Positions 44,671-56,592 of a stretch of DNA of 64,000 nucleotides are shown one piece after another. This stretch comes from Exophiala sp. HKRS030 (taxonomy: Eukaryota; Ascomycota; Eurotiomycetes; Chaetothyriales; Herpotrichiellaceae), in the NCBI GenBank assembly GCA_023897205.1, contig JAHWDD010000008.1, positions 2,604,001 through 2,668,000 on the forward strand. The letters run 5' to 3'. Position 1 is the stretch's first letter. Every line of letters starts with the position of its first letter. The notes beneath the pieces are model-generated. The model did not search any database. It saw only the letters and a list, made by a program, of their open reading frames with translations, and was not told where the DNA came from. The position numbers were made by a program, and so were the translations under genes.

Positions 44671-45956
44671 ATTAATGAGGATCTGTCGGCTTGATAGATG
44701 AGTGTGTTGAGAGCTACACAGGGAGGAAAGCCTCCAGCTGAAGCTTTTATATCTGCAAACCTGAACTGTCGGTTGACTCAAAAGCCTTTGAACTCATTAA
44801 TAATGTCTGTCAGTGAACTTTCGATATTCATTGGCCTGAGGACTGGAAGAAATGGGTTATAGGCCAAACACGGTTGGTGCCGTGGGGTAATTCCTCATTG
44901 ACTTGACATCACAAGTGGCATTCAATGCCGGACTTTCTACTCTTACCCAATTGCCACGAGTTGCTGACCTCAATCAGTGGTCTTGAACAGTCGGCTTGTC
45001 CCTTTCTGGAAATCGTACCGCAAAATTGTACCATCAAAACAGGGGGCCTATATTCATAAAATTCATCGTGTCTGCATTCAGAACCTCCGAAGTCCATGCA
45101 GAGGAACAATGATATGAAGGGATTTGACGCCAAGGGTAACGCATACGGTACATTGCGCTCACCACGAAAAGGCCGATCTGAACTTGTGAGTGGCTTCATC
45201 AGTCGAAGAGAGCTTGCCAGTCGGTGGTTGTGGGATGTCAATCGCCTGAATTTGTGATAATCAGCGTTTGCATCGCGACCACTCTCTCCCAACAATGAGC
45301 CAACTCTTTGAGATGCGTTCTTTGGTAAGACCAATAGGAGACAACTGCAACACGTCTGGAATCACAAGGCCAGCTAGATTAGAGCCTCACAGGTACCTCA
45401 CTCACCGAGTCCTGACTTGGCGAGTTGAAGTCTCAAGATATTTGCCAAGGCGCTAACTAATGGAAAAAGGTCCCTTACGGTGCCTAGGTAGGTGCCAGGT
45501 CGTGCCTGCCAGGAAAATTCACTGGTAAATCCGGGCAGCTACGCAGGTACGAGTACGGAAGAGGCGCGATTGGAGACTTTGGTGGCTTCTCCGGGCCTTT
45601 GGGCCATTTAACTAGTCTCTTAGGCTCTTAAGGCTCCCCAGGCTTTCCTTGGCTCCGTCTTTGGCGCGTACGTCACCCGGAACAATTCAACAAGATTTCT
45701 CAATGTTGGCGCAGCTTGTCCATCACCGCTTCAGCCACGTATTGCATTCGTAGCAGTTGCGTATATTGTGGCGATCTGTTCACTAGTATTGTCTCCGAAT
45801 CCCTTGGTTGTCATCGTCGACAATGTCATGCCCTTGGTGAACCATTCTTTAATGGTGATTATGATTATTGTAGATTCCTACGACCATTGAACATCCTTTG
45901 ACCAATTCCACCGACTTTACCTCCCATACCATCATTTCCAAACAAGCATAGCAACC
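44671..45956. other. Intergenic, divergent promoter region
   Basis: No gene recognised. The part at 45.47-45.66 kb is rich in AGGC/CCAGG words similar to those at about 48.4 kb. Nothing with terminal-repeat structure was seen. Confidence 0.4.
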
Positions 45957-47203
45957 ATGTCGAGATTTCGCAAATGGGTTCTATCCTCTCCTCCAGCCGA
46001 ATGGGCATTAAATCAACTCCGAGAGCTACTTATAGGTGCTCTTCGCCAGGGTCCGGTGCCGAAACATGTTGCCTTTGTCATGGATGGAAATAGACGGTTT
46101 GCCAAAGACCATAGGATTGAAACCATTGAAGGCCACAATCTGGGATTTGAAGCACTGGCAAAGGTAGGTGATGATTTGACGCGACCTACCGCCTGCGCAT
46201 GACTAACTGTGCTCGACAGATCCTCGAAGTCTGCTATAAATCCGGTGTTACCCACGTTACTATATATGCTTTCAGCATTGAGAATTTCAAGAGGTCGAAA
46301 TACGAAGTGGATGGATTGATGGAAATGGCCAAAGTAAAATTAAAACAACTTGTTCAACACGGCGAACTCCTGGATCGTTATGGCGCCCGAGTTCGTGTAC
46401 TAGGTCAACGAGAACTCATCAAGCCCGATGTGCTGGAAGCCGTTGACCGTGCAGTTCAAATGACTTCCCGCAATGGAAAGTGCATTCTCAACATTTGTTT
46501 CCCATATACAAGTCGAGAGGAAATCACCTCAGCGATACGCAACACAGTGGTTGAATACAGCCAACCCATTTCACAATCCGAAACAGACATGGGACGAAAA
46601 AGCCCCTTCAAGGAAGAGAGAATTGCAAACACCATACGTTCGCAACATCTCACCCATCACAAGGAGATCAGCCCTCCTTCAAGTCCGCCAACATACCTTG
46701 AACCGGAAAGACTTCGATCACCTAGCTCAAGTACAACCTCTCTCTCCTCCATCTCACAAAGTCATTCAGACCAAGACCACGATACATCCAGTGTTTCCAC
46801 CTCCACTACACTTCACCAAGACGACAGTTCACCACCATCGGGTCTCAACCCGCTTTCCAAGATTATCGCGCCACATTCGGAACCTCAATATCCCAACCCA
46901 GAGAATATCACGGCAGAGACATTATCATCACACATGTACACAGGATCAGATCCGCCAGTTGACCTCCTCGTTCGCACGAGTGGTGTCTGTCGACTATCAG
47001 ATTTCTTGCTATGGCAATGTCATGAGACAACGCAGATCGTCTTCCTTGATGTATTGTGGCCTGACTTTGATTTGTGGAGTTTCTTACCAGTGCTGTGGGA
47101 ATGGCAATGGAGGATGAAGAAGGAAGGGGTGAAGAGCGAGGAAGAGAATGGGTCGAAAAGACCCGAACAGGTCCGAAAGTCGGGAAAGATTGCTCTGGCT
47201 TAA
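45957..47203 (+). CDS. RER2: cis-Prenyltransferase (dehydrodolichyl diphosphate synthase)
   Basis: Condenses isopentenyl diphosphate units in cis to make dolichol precursors for N-glycosylation at the ER. Exons 45957-46163 and 46220-47203 (GTAGGT donor, CGACAG acceptor) give 396 aa. The catalytic motif is HVAFVMDGNRRFAKD; THVTIYAFSIENF and VDLLVRTSGVCRLSDFLLWQ are further family regions. A Ser/Pro/Thr-rich insertion of roughly 120 residues (about 183-300) separates the ICFPYTSREEI helix from the DLLVRTSG region; other family members are much shorter there. The C-terminus is Lys/Glu-rich. The assignment to the Rer2 (catalytic) subunit, not the Nus1-type, rests on the intact DGNRRFAK and RTSG motifs. 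Confidence 0.9.
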
Positions 47204-49683
47204 GTATCGTGACATGCTTCAACCTTTGACTGCGGAGTTTGACTGACGCACAGCAAAGCCGTGGCCATGGGAGGCGAAAGGCGTTAGTGCGGGCGACAGC
47301 TCGGTAGGTACTCCCTCCTGTTGCTCGGTACATAAGTATAAATAGAAAATAGACAATGTGTTGGTAGTCATGAGCTCATCACCTGATTACATATCCATCC
47401 AATCTTACTATCAAGGCCCTGCTTTGCCAGGAGACCTCGACGTACACTACCTCTGGTGATTGCTTAGTGAGCGATTGAATGCCAGCTCGAGCATCCACAC
47501 ACGGCACCGGAATGCTGAAAAGCCGAAGTATATTTCAGGATCAAAGTGGTGGAGTTTGTCCAGAGACAACTTTATGGGGAGACGTTGTCAGCTGGTCTGG
47601 TCAAAGGGTCACGGGGTCACGGGGTCTCTGTGGCTGTCCTGGATTGGATCAACTGTGGCTGAGCGATATGACTTGTCTTGCCTCTCACGCCTCTCCAGCA
47701 AGCGTGCCTTCAACGGCCGTCGTCCAACTCGCAATTTCTTCCAACTGTCATTGAGGAAAGACATCGATTCCCTGGGGTTGATCATGACAGGTCTCGTTCT
47801 CCATGGATATTGCGGGGTAGAACGTCAAAATCACGATGGATCACGAAAGTACCCCTGACGAGCAGCTAAGTAGTATTAGGAGCGACAATCCCTTTGTCGA
47901 TGATGATTCCCCAGAATTCGAAAAGCCTAGGCCAGGTCCGCGGAGAATCTAGTCTGGAGGACTCTGAAGATACCCATGGACCCGAGTCCTCGTGTAACCG
48001 CATTGTTGACAGGATGGTCGTCGCGGAGAAGCCCTATGGCTACCTGATGTAGTACACGTGTGTCATGGAATTAAAGTATAAAGGCAAAGGACATTGCGAC
48101 ACATACGCTATTATGAGATGGTGGAAGGGAAAGGGAATTAATATGACTAAACCGACGTCGTACCAGAGCGAGCCGCTGGGCAACGTGACCTGTGGGAACT
48201 GAGCTTAAATTCCCCAGGCGTTTGAAGGGCATAGGAGGCTCCTCAGGCGAGGAGATCCCGTAGGTCTTCCGGGAGGGACCAAGAATTGTTGACGGATGGC
48301 GACACCAGCAGCCTGGAAATGGCAATTTCTAACCACTAGGAAAACTTTTTCAGGTGCGCGTGCAGGTGCGAAGACAGGCCCGGAGAGGCCACCACGGGGC
48401 CACATACAGGCTCCTTAGGCTTTCCAAGGCTTTTTGCCAAGGGCCAAGAAGGCTGTCGTCTCCGGCTCTCTGGCCTCATGAATTTCCATCAAGTAATTTG
48501 GAGTCGCCTTTGACACACAGTTTCCCTCTGATTCCTCTGATTCTCATGATTACCTGGCACTCGCTTTTGTCTTCCAACTACCACCTGCCCTTTGGAACAC
48601 GTTACCTCATCATAGACGATCGAGCACGCAGGATCACGGCAGGATCCAGGTTAGGACGGTAAGGGCCAGGTCAAACACAGGCCAGGTCATATCGCCTCAT
48701 CTTGAGAAATCTCTGACCGGCGCCCAAAAATATGCCATCAAAGGATTATTGTACACTCGGACTTGGAACTCGTGATCAGTCATCTTCCTTGTGTGCTTTC
48801 ATGAAGAGGATCGATCCATCATGACGGCTGATGTTGCCACTGACTGGACTGGACCGGCCTCCGGAAGTTGCAACAAAGGGCATTGCTACAGACCGAGGGC
48901 CCTTAGGCCCTTGGGCCCTCAGTAGAAACTTCTAGGGCTTTGTACGGAGTACGGAGTACACAGAACTCTGGAGTCGGATGCCCAGGGCTCCGTACCTACT
49001 AGTACGCTACTGAAACTACGAGAAAGGTACTAGAGGAATTTATGACAGCAGAGTGAGAAAAAAGTCGTAAGTTGGAAACCACATGATCTACGTGGTTACC
49101 TAAATTCAGCACTGTTCAGCACTGTTTAGCACTGTTCTTTGGCACAGGTGACTTCGGAAGCCCAGACCCGAGGGCAAACCTTGCACCGAGAGGGCGAAAA
49201 AAAAAGATCAGATGGCTCACAAACGGGCATTGTTGTTCCACTTTGGGCAACGTTGCCGCCTCCCGAAGAAAATCTGGGGAACAATAGCATCATTTGGAGC
49301 TCGGCTTGCTCAATGACAGGCCCTCAGTGGCTCCCCTGGAGCCGGTCCTTGTCCTCCCTTGTAGGTGTCTTGTTCCACCCATTCACAGGCCGCAATTAAC
49401 CCCGAGGCCCTCCTCAGGCCCCTGTCATGCCCCTGTCAAGCCTACGCCAGCCCTCGCCACGTTCAAAACTTTGATGACTGAGGGCGCGGTAGGCTGCGGA
49501 GCTATCAAAACAATGTGTCACCACCGCAAATTCTGCCATTTTCATTACCCCCATGAAACCTCCATTGTCCTATACCGCTGTCCCTACCCTGCACTTTTCC
49601 ATCCTCAGGTGGATTCATCTTGCTGCTTCCAATTCTCACTCTGACATCGAGCTAGACCTTCATAAGACTCATCATTGGCGAAA
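47204..49683. other. Intergenic, no gene recognised
   Basis: About 2.5 kb without a recognisable frame. It contains an overlapping pair of TACGGAGTA at 48943-48958, stretches of GGCCC/CCTTAGG words around 48.4-48.9 kb, and three CAGCACTGTT repeats at about 49108-49137. The last 150 bp are C/T-rich and probably the leader of the next gene. Confidence 0.45.
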
Positions 49684-51750
49684 ATGGATACAACTTCACC
49701 GACCCGACACCGACCCTCACTTGATTCCTCAATATTCAACAAAAACATCCTCGAATCCCGTATTGTCTCTACAACAGAGCAACAAAGACTTCCTGAGAGT
49801 CTCATCTCCACAGTTCGACCTCACCTCCTACTGCCTCCTGAAGACATGAACTCAACACGAAAGTTCTCCTACGCTTCAGTCAAGGAAGAGCCAGGTGACG
49901 GTCTTCCACAGTCGTTCGAATCTTCACTATCCTCCGCCGATCTCGAAGAAGTCGAATGGATCGCATGGCCCTGTACACAATGGTGCAAGACCAAGGGTCT
50001 CTGCTCATACCACTATGGAGGCACACATGAAGAGCACGTCTCCGCTCGTTTGTCAGGCTATCTCAAAAGTCAACCAAGAAAGTTGCAAAAGATCCTCGAC
50101 GAGCTAGACAAGAGGCGTTCGGCTCAAAAACTGTTCAACCTCCCATTTGCAAAAGAGATCACTCGTGTTCAACCTCATCCCGCCAGTTTCAGTCTGGACA
50201 TCTGGAGGGAGAAGGTCAGAGAATCCTTGGGCTCATACGAATGCGATGATGTTGACGAGACGGCTATTATTGACGACTTCGATGAGCTGATCCCTCATTC
50301 AGTCGACCGCGAGAGAGGCATCTCGTACTTGGAGGCCATGCCTGAGGAGATTCTCGAGCTCATCCTCTCCTACGTCACCGTCGACCACACAGCAGATCCT
50401 TATGCTCGCCCACATGTCGATCTCGCCTCTTGCGCCCTTGTTTCGACCAAGTTACATGGTGCTGCAGTCCGCGTCATGTATCGACACGTCTCCATTCCAC
50501 AGTCCAAGGCCTTCTTCAAGCTCATGAGAAGTATCAGCGACGACAAATCTCTTGGACAAATGGTCCAGTGGCTTGATTTTTCCCATTACTCCAATATGGG
50601 CTTCGGAAGTGCTAGAAATACTCGAAACCAGAAGCCTTACCTAACACCCACCACCTTGAAGGCATGTCTGAACCTGGTGCCTCGACTACAAGCTTTCCTC
50701 GTCCATGAACACATCGACGATGAACTCGACGCTGATGTCATATCCACCCTGTTCAAGATGCCTCTCATGTCTGCAATGGACTTCTGCGCCTGCTCTTCTC
50801 GCCCCTTCACTCAGGCTTTCACCGAGGTTTGTGAGCAGATGGACTCGACCCCACTAATGAGTCTAAAGGGTCTGTCTCTTCACGAGTGCACGACACTTCA
50901 ACAACCAGTCTTCGAGAAGGTTTTCCCTAGACTTCATAGCCTTACACACCTCGATGTCGCACATACAATGGTCAACGACAAAGCACTATCGTCAATCCCT
51001 GAGACAGCCAGAATAACCCATCTGAATCTTGAACGCTGTACCGCGCTACAAGGCTCTGCGGTTGTCAAGTTCATAACTACACACCCAGCGGTCAAGGACA
51101 GCATTGTCTACCTAAACCTTGCTGCAGATCCATCTCGTCACAGACTTCTCAGCGAAGTTGATGTAACGAGACTGTTGGCATCTCTCCCACCAACCCTACG
51201 CTCTTTAAACTTGGGCGGCGCTCGGGTAAACAAAACCCACATTCCCGCTTTACAACGATTATCTCCCCATCTGGAAGAACTCGGTCTCCGCGGAGCAGAC
51301 CTCAGCATCGGCACAGACATCAAACAACTTTTCAAGGCCGACAATGATGACTCAAAGCCTGGACAAGACGAAATTGCTGTACCATACAGCTCCCTACGAT
51401 ACATCGACCTGACCAATATCAAATCCGTCACACAAATGTCACTTTCATATTCTCCATCATTTTGCATCACCGACCGAGACTCGCTTCCTCTTGAGGTCAT
51501 TGAGCTCGGCCCAGAAGTCCTGCAAGAAATCAAGCGTCGTAATGCACACGTCAAGAAGCCCGAATGGGTAGTGAAAGAACTTGGTCGTCGAGGCTGGTAT
51601 GTTCGCCAACCTTTGCAAGACGCCACTCAAGTCGACGACGGCTCCAGGTCATGGAAGATGGGTGCTCGATGGTGGGGCATGCGCAAGATCCCCATTGTCG
51701 AACAAGACGTCGGTGGCATGTACGGCTACTTTATGTTCAAGCGGTCTTAG
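49684..51750 (+). CDS. F-box/LRR-like protein
   Basis: Single-exon, 688 aa. An F-box-like motif (YLEAMPEEILELILSYV) lies near residue 215, after an N-terminal half with a Trp/Cys-containing block (IAWPCTQWCKTKGLCSYH). Downstream, repeated LxxLxLxxC/A segments (LKGLSLHECTTL, LTHLDVAHTMV, THLNLERCTAL, LRSLNLGGARV, LEELGLRGADL) form leucine-rich repeats. The C-terminus ends KMGARWWGMRK...GYFMFKRS. It is likely an SCF adaptor, but no substrate can be named. ATG 49684 is the first ATG in frame and has an A at -3. Confidence 0.82.
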   Translation: MDTTSPTRHRPSLDSSIFNKNILESRIVSTTEQQRLPESLISTVRPHLLLPPEDMNSTRKFSYASVKEEPGDGLPQSFESSLSSADLEEVEWIAWPCTQWCKTKGLCSYHYGGTHEEHVSARLSGYLKSQPRKLQKILDELDKRRSAQKLFNLPFAKEITRVQPHPASFSLDIWREKVRESLGSYECDDVDETAIIDDFDELIPHSVDRERGISYLEAMPEEILELILSYVTVDHTADPYARPHVDLASCALVSTKLHGAAVRVMYRHVSIPQSKAFFKLMRSISDDKSLGQMVQWLDFSHYSNMGFGSARNTRNQKPYLTPTTLKACLNLVPRLQAFLVHEHIDDELDADVISTLFKMPLMSAMDFCACSSRPFTQAFTEVCEQMDSTPLMSLKGLSLHECTTLQQPVFEKVFPRLHSLTHLDVAHTMVNDKALSSIPETARITHLNLERCTALQGSAVVKFITTHPAVKDSIVYLNLAADPSRHRLLSEVDVTRLLASLPPTLRSLNLGGARVNKTHIPALQRLSPHLEELGLRGADLSIGTDIKQLFKADNDDSKPGQDEIAVPYSSLRYIDLTNIKSVTQMSLSYSPSFCITDRDSLPLEVIELGPEVLQEIKRRNAHVKKPEWVVKELGRRGWYVRQPLQDATQVDDGSRSWKMGARWWGMRKIPIVEQDVGGMYGYFMFKRS

Positions 51751-52177
51751 CAAAGTGCTATCATGGCTACTCTTACAGACTGACATGCCGAATCAACGAT
51801 ACGGTTTAGCATCCTTATCAGGTCCACGGTCGGTAGTCTATCACGATGACCAAGTCTCGGTGATACCGAACTGGCCATCTCCTGCCCTCTCGGGCGTATT
51901 TCCTCTCACTCTCATTTCGAATTTACGTCAAGGAGTTCATTCTATATTCAAAGGGACGATCTTCTTACGCCTCCCAACCGAGGTCCACACAGCATAGCGT
52001 TGTTTCCATTCTTCTCTCCTTTGCAAACAACAACGCGGCACGAATCACAGCGACCATCTCCGCCATACGAAGTGATGACTGGCGCAGGAATCAGGAATTG
52101 AGCGCAAATAATCATCATTACATGACGCGAACATGAGATCACGAGTCACTTTTAGCATTGGGTTTTTGCAATTATTT

Positions 52178-52236
<59 letters not shown>

Positions 52237-52985
52237 TTTCTTGCATGAGAGCATCAAAAGCATCAGCATCAGCATGAACATTCGCATTGGCGTCACAATC
52301 AGCATCATCATCGGCATCGGCGTCAGCATTGCTTTACTTATTTTTTCAAACGACCATTTCCAAGCATTGCCAGTAGCGTTCGGATTCGGGCATGTTCGTG
52401 CATCGAACAGTCCTTGGAACTTGAGAGGGAATCATCTTGAAATTCGGATATACATATCTATATGGTGGTTACTGGGTTCATGGCTCTCACGGAAAATAGC
52501 ATTGTACAAATATTAATCTACATTTAATCTTTACACTCTAATTTGATCTTCATCTTCGTCTTGACTTTGACATGGTGGCATCTCCCTTTCCGGTCACCAA
52601 TTGCCTCACAATGCCTCAATTCTGCAGGACTCTCAAAGACTGTGACCCTATTGCTTGAGATCGAAGGCTACGACGACGATGCAGATTGCCACAGGGTTCT
52701 CCCTCTAAAACTTGGCCAAAATCTTGATTTCGACTTTTGCGAATAGTGCATACACTGCTCAATGCCACCCCATATAGAGAACTTGAGATCTGAGGTTTGT
52801 TCAACTCTCTAGGGCTTCTGCAATAAGGCCACCGACTAAACCACCCCGGCTGCGTGACTAGTGCAAATACCGTATCCGTGAAGAGTACCTTTGTCCATTG
52901 CTTTCCAACCGAGTGATCAAGTCTTGCCTTTCTGGCTCAAGATGTCCTCACAGATGACCTTGGTATACAGAAGTTGAGTCCGGTT
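51751..52985. other. Intergenic with CAT/ATC microsatellite
   Basis: 3' flank of the F-box/LRR gene and the spacer to the small minus-strand genes. Apart from the triplet repeat no feature was recognised. Confidence 0.5.
52178..52330. repeat. ATC trinucleotide microsatellite with degenerate GCATC tail
   Basis: An essentially perfect (ATC)n run covers about 52178-52235. It is followed by a decayed series of CATCAGCATCAGCAT and GGCATCGGCGTCAGCAT-type units to about 52330. The open frames through it on both strands (poly-Ile, poly-Met) are artefacts of the repeat. Confidence 0.9.
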
Positions 52986-53302
52986 TCATGGCAACATCCT
53001 GGCAGAGGAGGACAAGGTTTGGTTGTTTCGCTGAGGGGTTTCATCATCGGACTCGACTGCGGTAAGAACCTGGTCACCATGCCACTGCCTTGCCTCGAAA
53101 TTCTGTTTATAGGTTCTTCTTTTCTTCGAGCTTGATCCATCCATGCTCGCTCCGAATCCCTTCGTTCTGCGACATTTTGGATTCTTGATGATTCGGAGCG
53201 GCGCCGAGTGATCTTTTGGGTAAGAAAGGTAACTTGACAGGTATCATCTCAGTTACTAACTTGTAGAAGAGACATATCCACGCCCACTGCTGGAAGCGGC
53301 AT
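52986..53302 (-). CDS. Possible small two-exon hypothetical protein
   Basis: Not a recognised family. Minus-strand ATG 53302 gives MPLPAVGVDMSLLQ (exon 53261-53302). A 48-nt intron with a GTTAGT donor and AAAAG acceptor leads to an exon starting ITRRRSESSRIQNVAERR and continuing DSERAWMDQARRK. The protein-like continuation YKQNFEARQWHGDQV...ESDDETPQ lies in the frame reached by adding one base near the A run complementary to 53120-53123. With that base the total is 270 nt (89 aa). It lies head-to-tail with MRP10. Coding status is inferred from charge pattern and frame logic only; it could be non-coding. Confidence 0.35.
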
Positions 53303-53415
53303 TTCAACGGGAGGGCTCGGTCGGGGTCCCCAGTTCGTGAGGAACAAGTTCCATTGAGTATTCTCCAAGTTCCACATCTGATGACTAGCCTCTGAGAACT
53401 TTCCTGAGAACGGTA

Positions 53416-53904
53416 TTATCGCTTTCTCGGGCCAGAAATCTTGGGGTATAGTCTAGAGAGATGGTAATTGATGGTGTTCTTAGCTGTTGGTGGTGCTTTC
53501 TGTATGGAGATATTTTGTCAGTGTGAGATCAACCGCCATATATTCGCAGTAGGATGATTGTATCAAATTTGTAGGGAAGGGTTGCAGGTGTCAGGCAAGA
53601 GAATCGCGTACCGGTGCGTCCATGCAATCGCGTAGTGCTTTTTCAAGATGCGCGCAGCCACCACCCCCAGCTGTACTTGAGGCCCAGCAGTCTGTAGAGT
53701 CACGGGTCTGTTAGTTTGCTGGTTCCGTTTACAAATTTGTCGAGCGGGAGTGAGAGCTCGAAGCTCAAAGAACTTACTCAACATAGCGCTCATGGCTCCC
53801 ATACATGGCATTGGTGCTTGCTTGTCAGGATGGCGGATCTTCAATCGATCTACCGACTGCAATCGGATTGGCTTCAATGCTGTCGAGGCTCCTTTTGGTG
53901 GCAT
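53416..53904 (-). CDS. MRP10: Mitochondrial small-ribosomal-subunit protein mS37 (Mrp10), three exons
   Basis: CHCH-domain protein of the mitochondrial 37S ribosomal subunit, imported through the Mia40 pathway in characterised members. Minus-strand exons are 53778-53904, 53612-53691 and 53416-53499, for 96 aa. Introns begin GTAAGT and GTACGC and end CTACAG and ATACAG, with consistent phases. The protein starts MPPKGASTALKPIRL and has the twin CX9C signature: CMGAMSAMLNC (spanning intron 1) and CAHLEKALRDC, followed by MDAP. The C-terminus AKNTINYHLSRLYPKISGPRKR is the conserved basic family tail. None of the exons alone would be noticed as a gene. Assignment is strong because both cysteine pairs and the tail fit. 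Confidence 0.92.
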
Positions 53905-56592
53905 TGGTGTCGTTGATTTCCCAAAAGTATTACTTGTTGTGCTGCCGAATGTGTAAAAGAATGAGCTGGGCTAGGTGAAGCCGTTCAGTTTCTCAGGGTC
54001 TAGCAGGTCGACTGCAGGGCTTGAAGTGTGAGGCTGACTTTGGCTGATCTTACCAAGGGCAATTTTTCCTCCTAGGTGATCGGAGGCTTCGGGCTAACCT
54101 TGCGGCTTTTCAGTGATAGCTCAATGTGAACAGGGAAGTGTGATACTGAATTATGAAGCCCAAACGAGAAGAAGCTGCGGCGAAATTATGCCAAGATTTT
54201 TGTACGGAGGAGTTGGACAACCATCGGCGTAGTACGGCCACGTGCAGACGATCAGATTATCAACTTTTTCCGCCACATGAATACAGATTAAAACTTCGAC
54301 GTTTATTGCCAGTCTCATCCGTGTCATTAAATGAAGGAATTGATAGGGGTTCCGCATACCATCGCGTTCCCAAATCTCCCCATAATGATTGCAGACTTCG
54401 ACCTGCTAGACCCTGAGAAAATGCACACCTCGTGCCTCCCCTGTCGCGATCCTTTCGCAATGCGTCAGAATCCCAAGAGGTCCATGCCACGAGAGGCTCA
54501 CTTGAGGTAGGCTTTCGAAGGACCCACGGCCTTTAATCTTCAACAACCGACTTCACTTTATTTCTGTCTATCTTTGTCTTGTTAAACTGAACCTGGGACC
54601 TCTGTGGCTAGAAAGGACAGGATAAATTTAGTGAGCAAACGATATGCTGCCTGAAAATGGTTTGCTGTGTATGTCGAGACCATTTAGCTCGACACACGAC
54701 CTATGGGACTAGCACCCAAAATTCAGAAGCCGTTGTTTGCAAATCTGCGAACCCTGCCTCGCTAGGCTGCGGCTCGATATGCTCGAGCGAGATCCATGCT
54801 CCAGCTGTTGCCCAGGAGGGCTTAAGGTGGCGCGCACTGAATCGGAGCTGCTCAAAGCCTCGTGCTTGTTACACTAAACAGCGCTGGGTCTACCTCAAAG
54901 CTCCGGGAAATGGTATGTTTTGAGCACGAGATAGGTTATCCAATGAAAGGAATCACCGGCGTTCACATCTTGAGATAGATTTGACAGCACATCCTACACG
55001 TACTTTGGATATGCCGCCTCCACGAAAGTGGTATACGACCTTACAGATCAATATTGATGGAATCATGAGACAACTACTAAGAAGTTCCCAATCCATCCCG
55101 ATCTGTCGAGTGTCAGACCGAGGGACGGACAAACCATAGGGAAAAATTCGTTCAGAGCTCGTCGCAGCTTCGACTCAATTCTTGAGACAGGAGTATGAAA
55201 GTACGAACAGATGAGAAGCAGCGATCTCTACGCCGGATGTTCTTAAAGGCCGGATCACAGGGTATCCAACACCATCCGGTCAAGTTCAACTTATAGAAGA
55301 GACCGGAACTACGCGACAGCTTCCAAGTAAAACCATTGGGTATCAGGATCGGGCATGCAGAACAGATGAGACTCCTCCAATCCTCTTCAACAACCAAAGA
55401 TGTGGGGGATTTGTTAAGCCTTCTACAAGCTTTGACTAATTTCGCAGAAAAGCCTAGTAAATCTCCCCGGGGCGACTGTGTCATTATGCAGTGAACGGCA
55501 CACAGAATCAAACAGGCTCCACGTACTGGGTAGGTGTCATTGAGATCTCCACCATCCGAGAAGTGTCACTCTTTGATAAGCCAAACGTGCAGATTTCAAT
55601 CCTCGGACAGGCACTTGGTGAGTCCTGGGGCTTCTCCGGTGTAAAGCACAATGGAGACACGTTTTAGCTTCCGCAAAACAATTGCGCGTTCAGGAAATGA
55701 CAGAAGCTGTTCTTGACCACTCTAATATACGGATGCATGCCACTTCACCAGTAACACTCCAAGACGCATAAACGTTGCAGCGTAGCGACAGTGCCAGACA
55801 TGCAGAATTCCAATTATGTTCGTTTCATCCCAATGCGCGAGGTTGTTCTATATCCATCTGGAGATTGTGGCGTCACGCACTTTATCACCTATAGGCTCGG
55901 TTGACAGTTCCTCGGGTTGACATCACTAGTGGTAGTAAGCCACCTGAACACGACGACCAGCCTAGCTGCAAGTACTCCGTCGGGCATTTGACTAGCTCTG
56001 ACGCTCCAGCAGCGGGTCCAAGTTCGAAGTACCGATTTGTGGTCCGAATAGTTGGACACCCATCGCCAGTAATAGTCATGATCGGACAACATTGAACGCC
56101 GGGGCATGAAATGGAGTATCCTACTCCAGAGTAAAATAGTGAGATTACAAATTGCATGTCTTATTTTCCTAATCGGGAAAACACCTAGGTTGATTTGGTT
56201 AGCGCCCTCTCGATCGTGGGGACACAACGCAGGCCCTCTACGGTTGCTGTTCAGATACTTTGCGACACAGCAAATAACGACACGCTTGACTCAAAAATGC
56301 TCCACGTGGCGATAACACCGGTGTATCTGAAAAGGGGACATCATATTGTCTACGGAGTAGACCGATGAGCTGATCACGACATAGACGCTCTTTTGAACCA
56401 CGATCGAAATCATCATCCGGAGGCAGCCAATCTCCATATGCAGGATTGTCCGGCCTCGAGTGGTACTCCGCACATGATTTCATAATGCAAAGGACAGTAT
56501 GATCCTCTGCTCGTATTTTCCAAGGCTTATATGATTTGAACGAGCATGGCTTGCATATCAAATACCTTGCTTGCATATATTCGTGAGGCGAC
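53905..56592. other. Intergenic, no confident gene
   Basis: About 2.7 kb with several minus-strand frames (55.15-55.51, 55.89-56.23, 56.24-56.63 kb) of 90-130 codons, the last overlapping the start of the transcription-factor gene. They have protein-like patches but no recognised family, and no joint model with good splice sites was found. One TACGGAGTA lies at 56351. Confidence 0.4.

Noticed and set aside
45475..48930. Shared AGGCTTTCC and CCTTAGG words in two spacers, possibly a transposon remnant
   Set aside because: The words are short and in no consistent order; no terminal repeats, target duplication or transposase frame.
52133..52516. Frames coding poly-Ile and poly-Met
   Set aside because: Produced by the ATC microsatellite.
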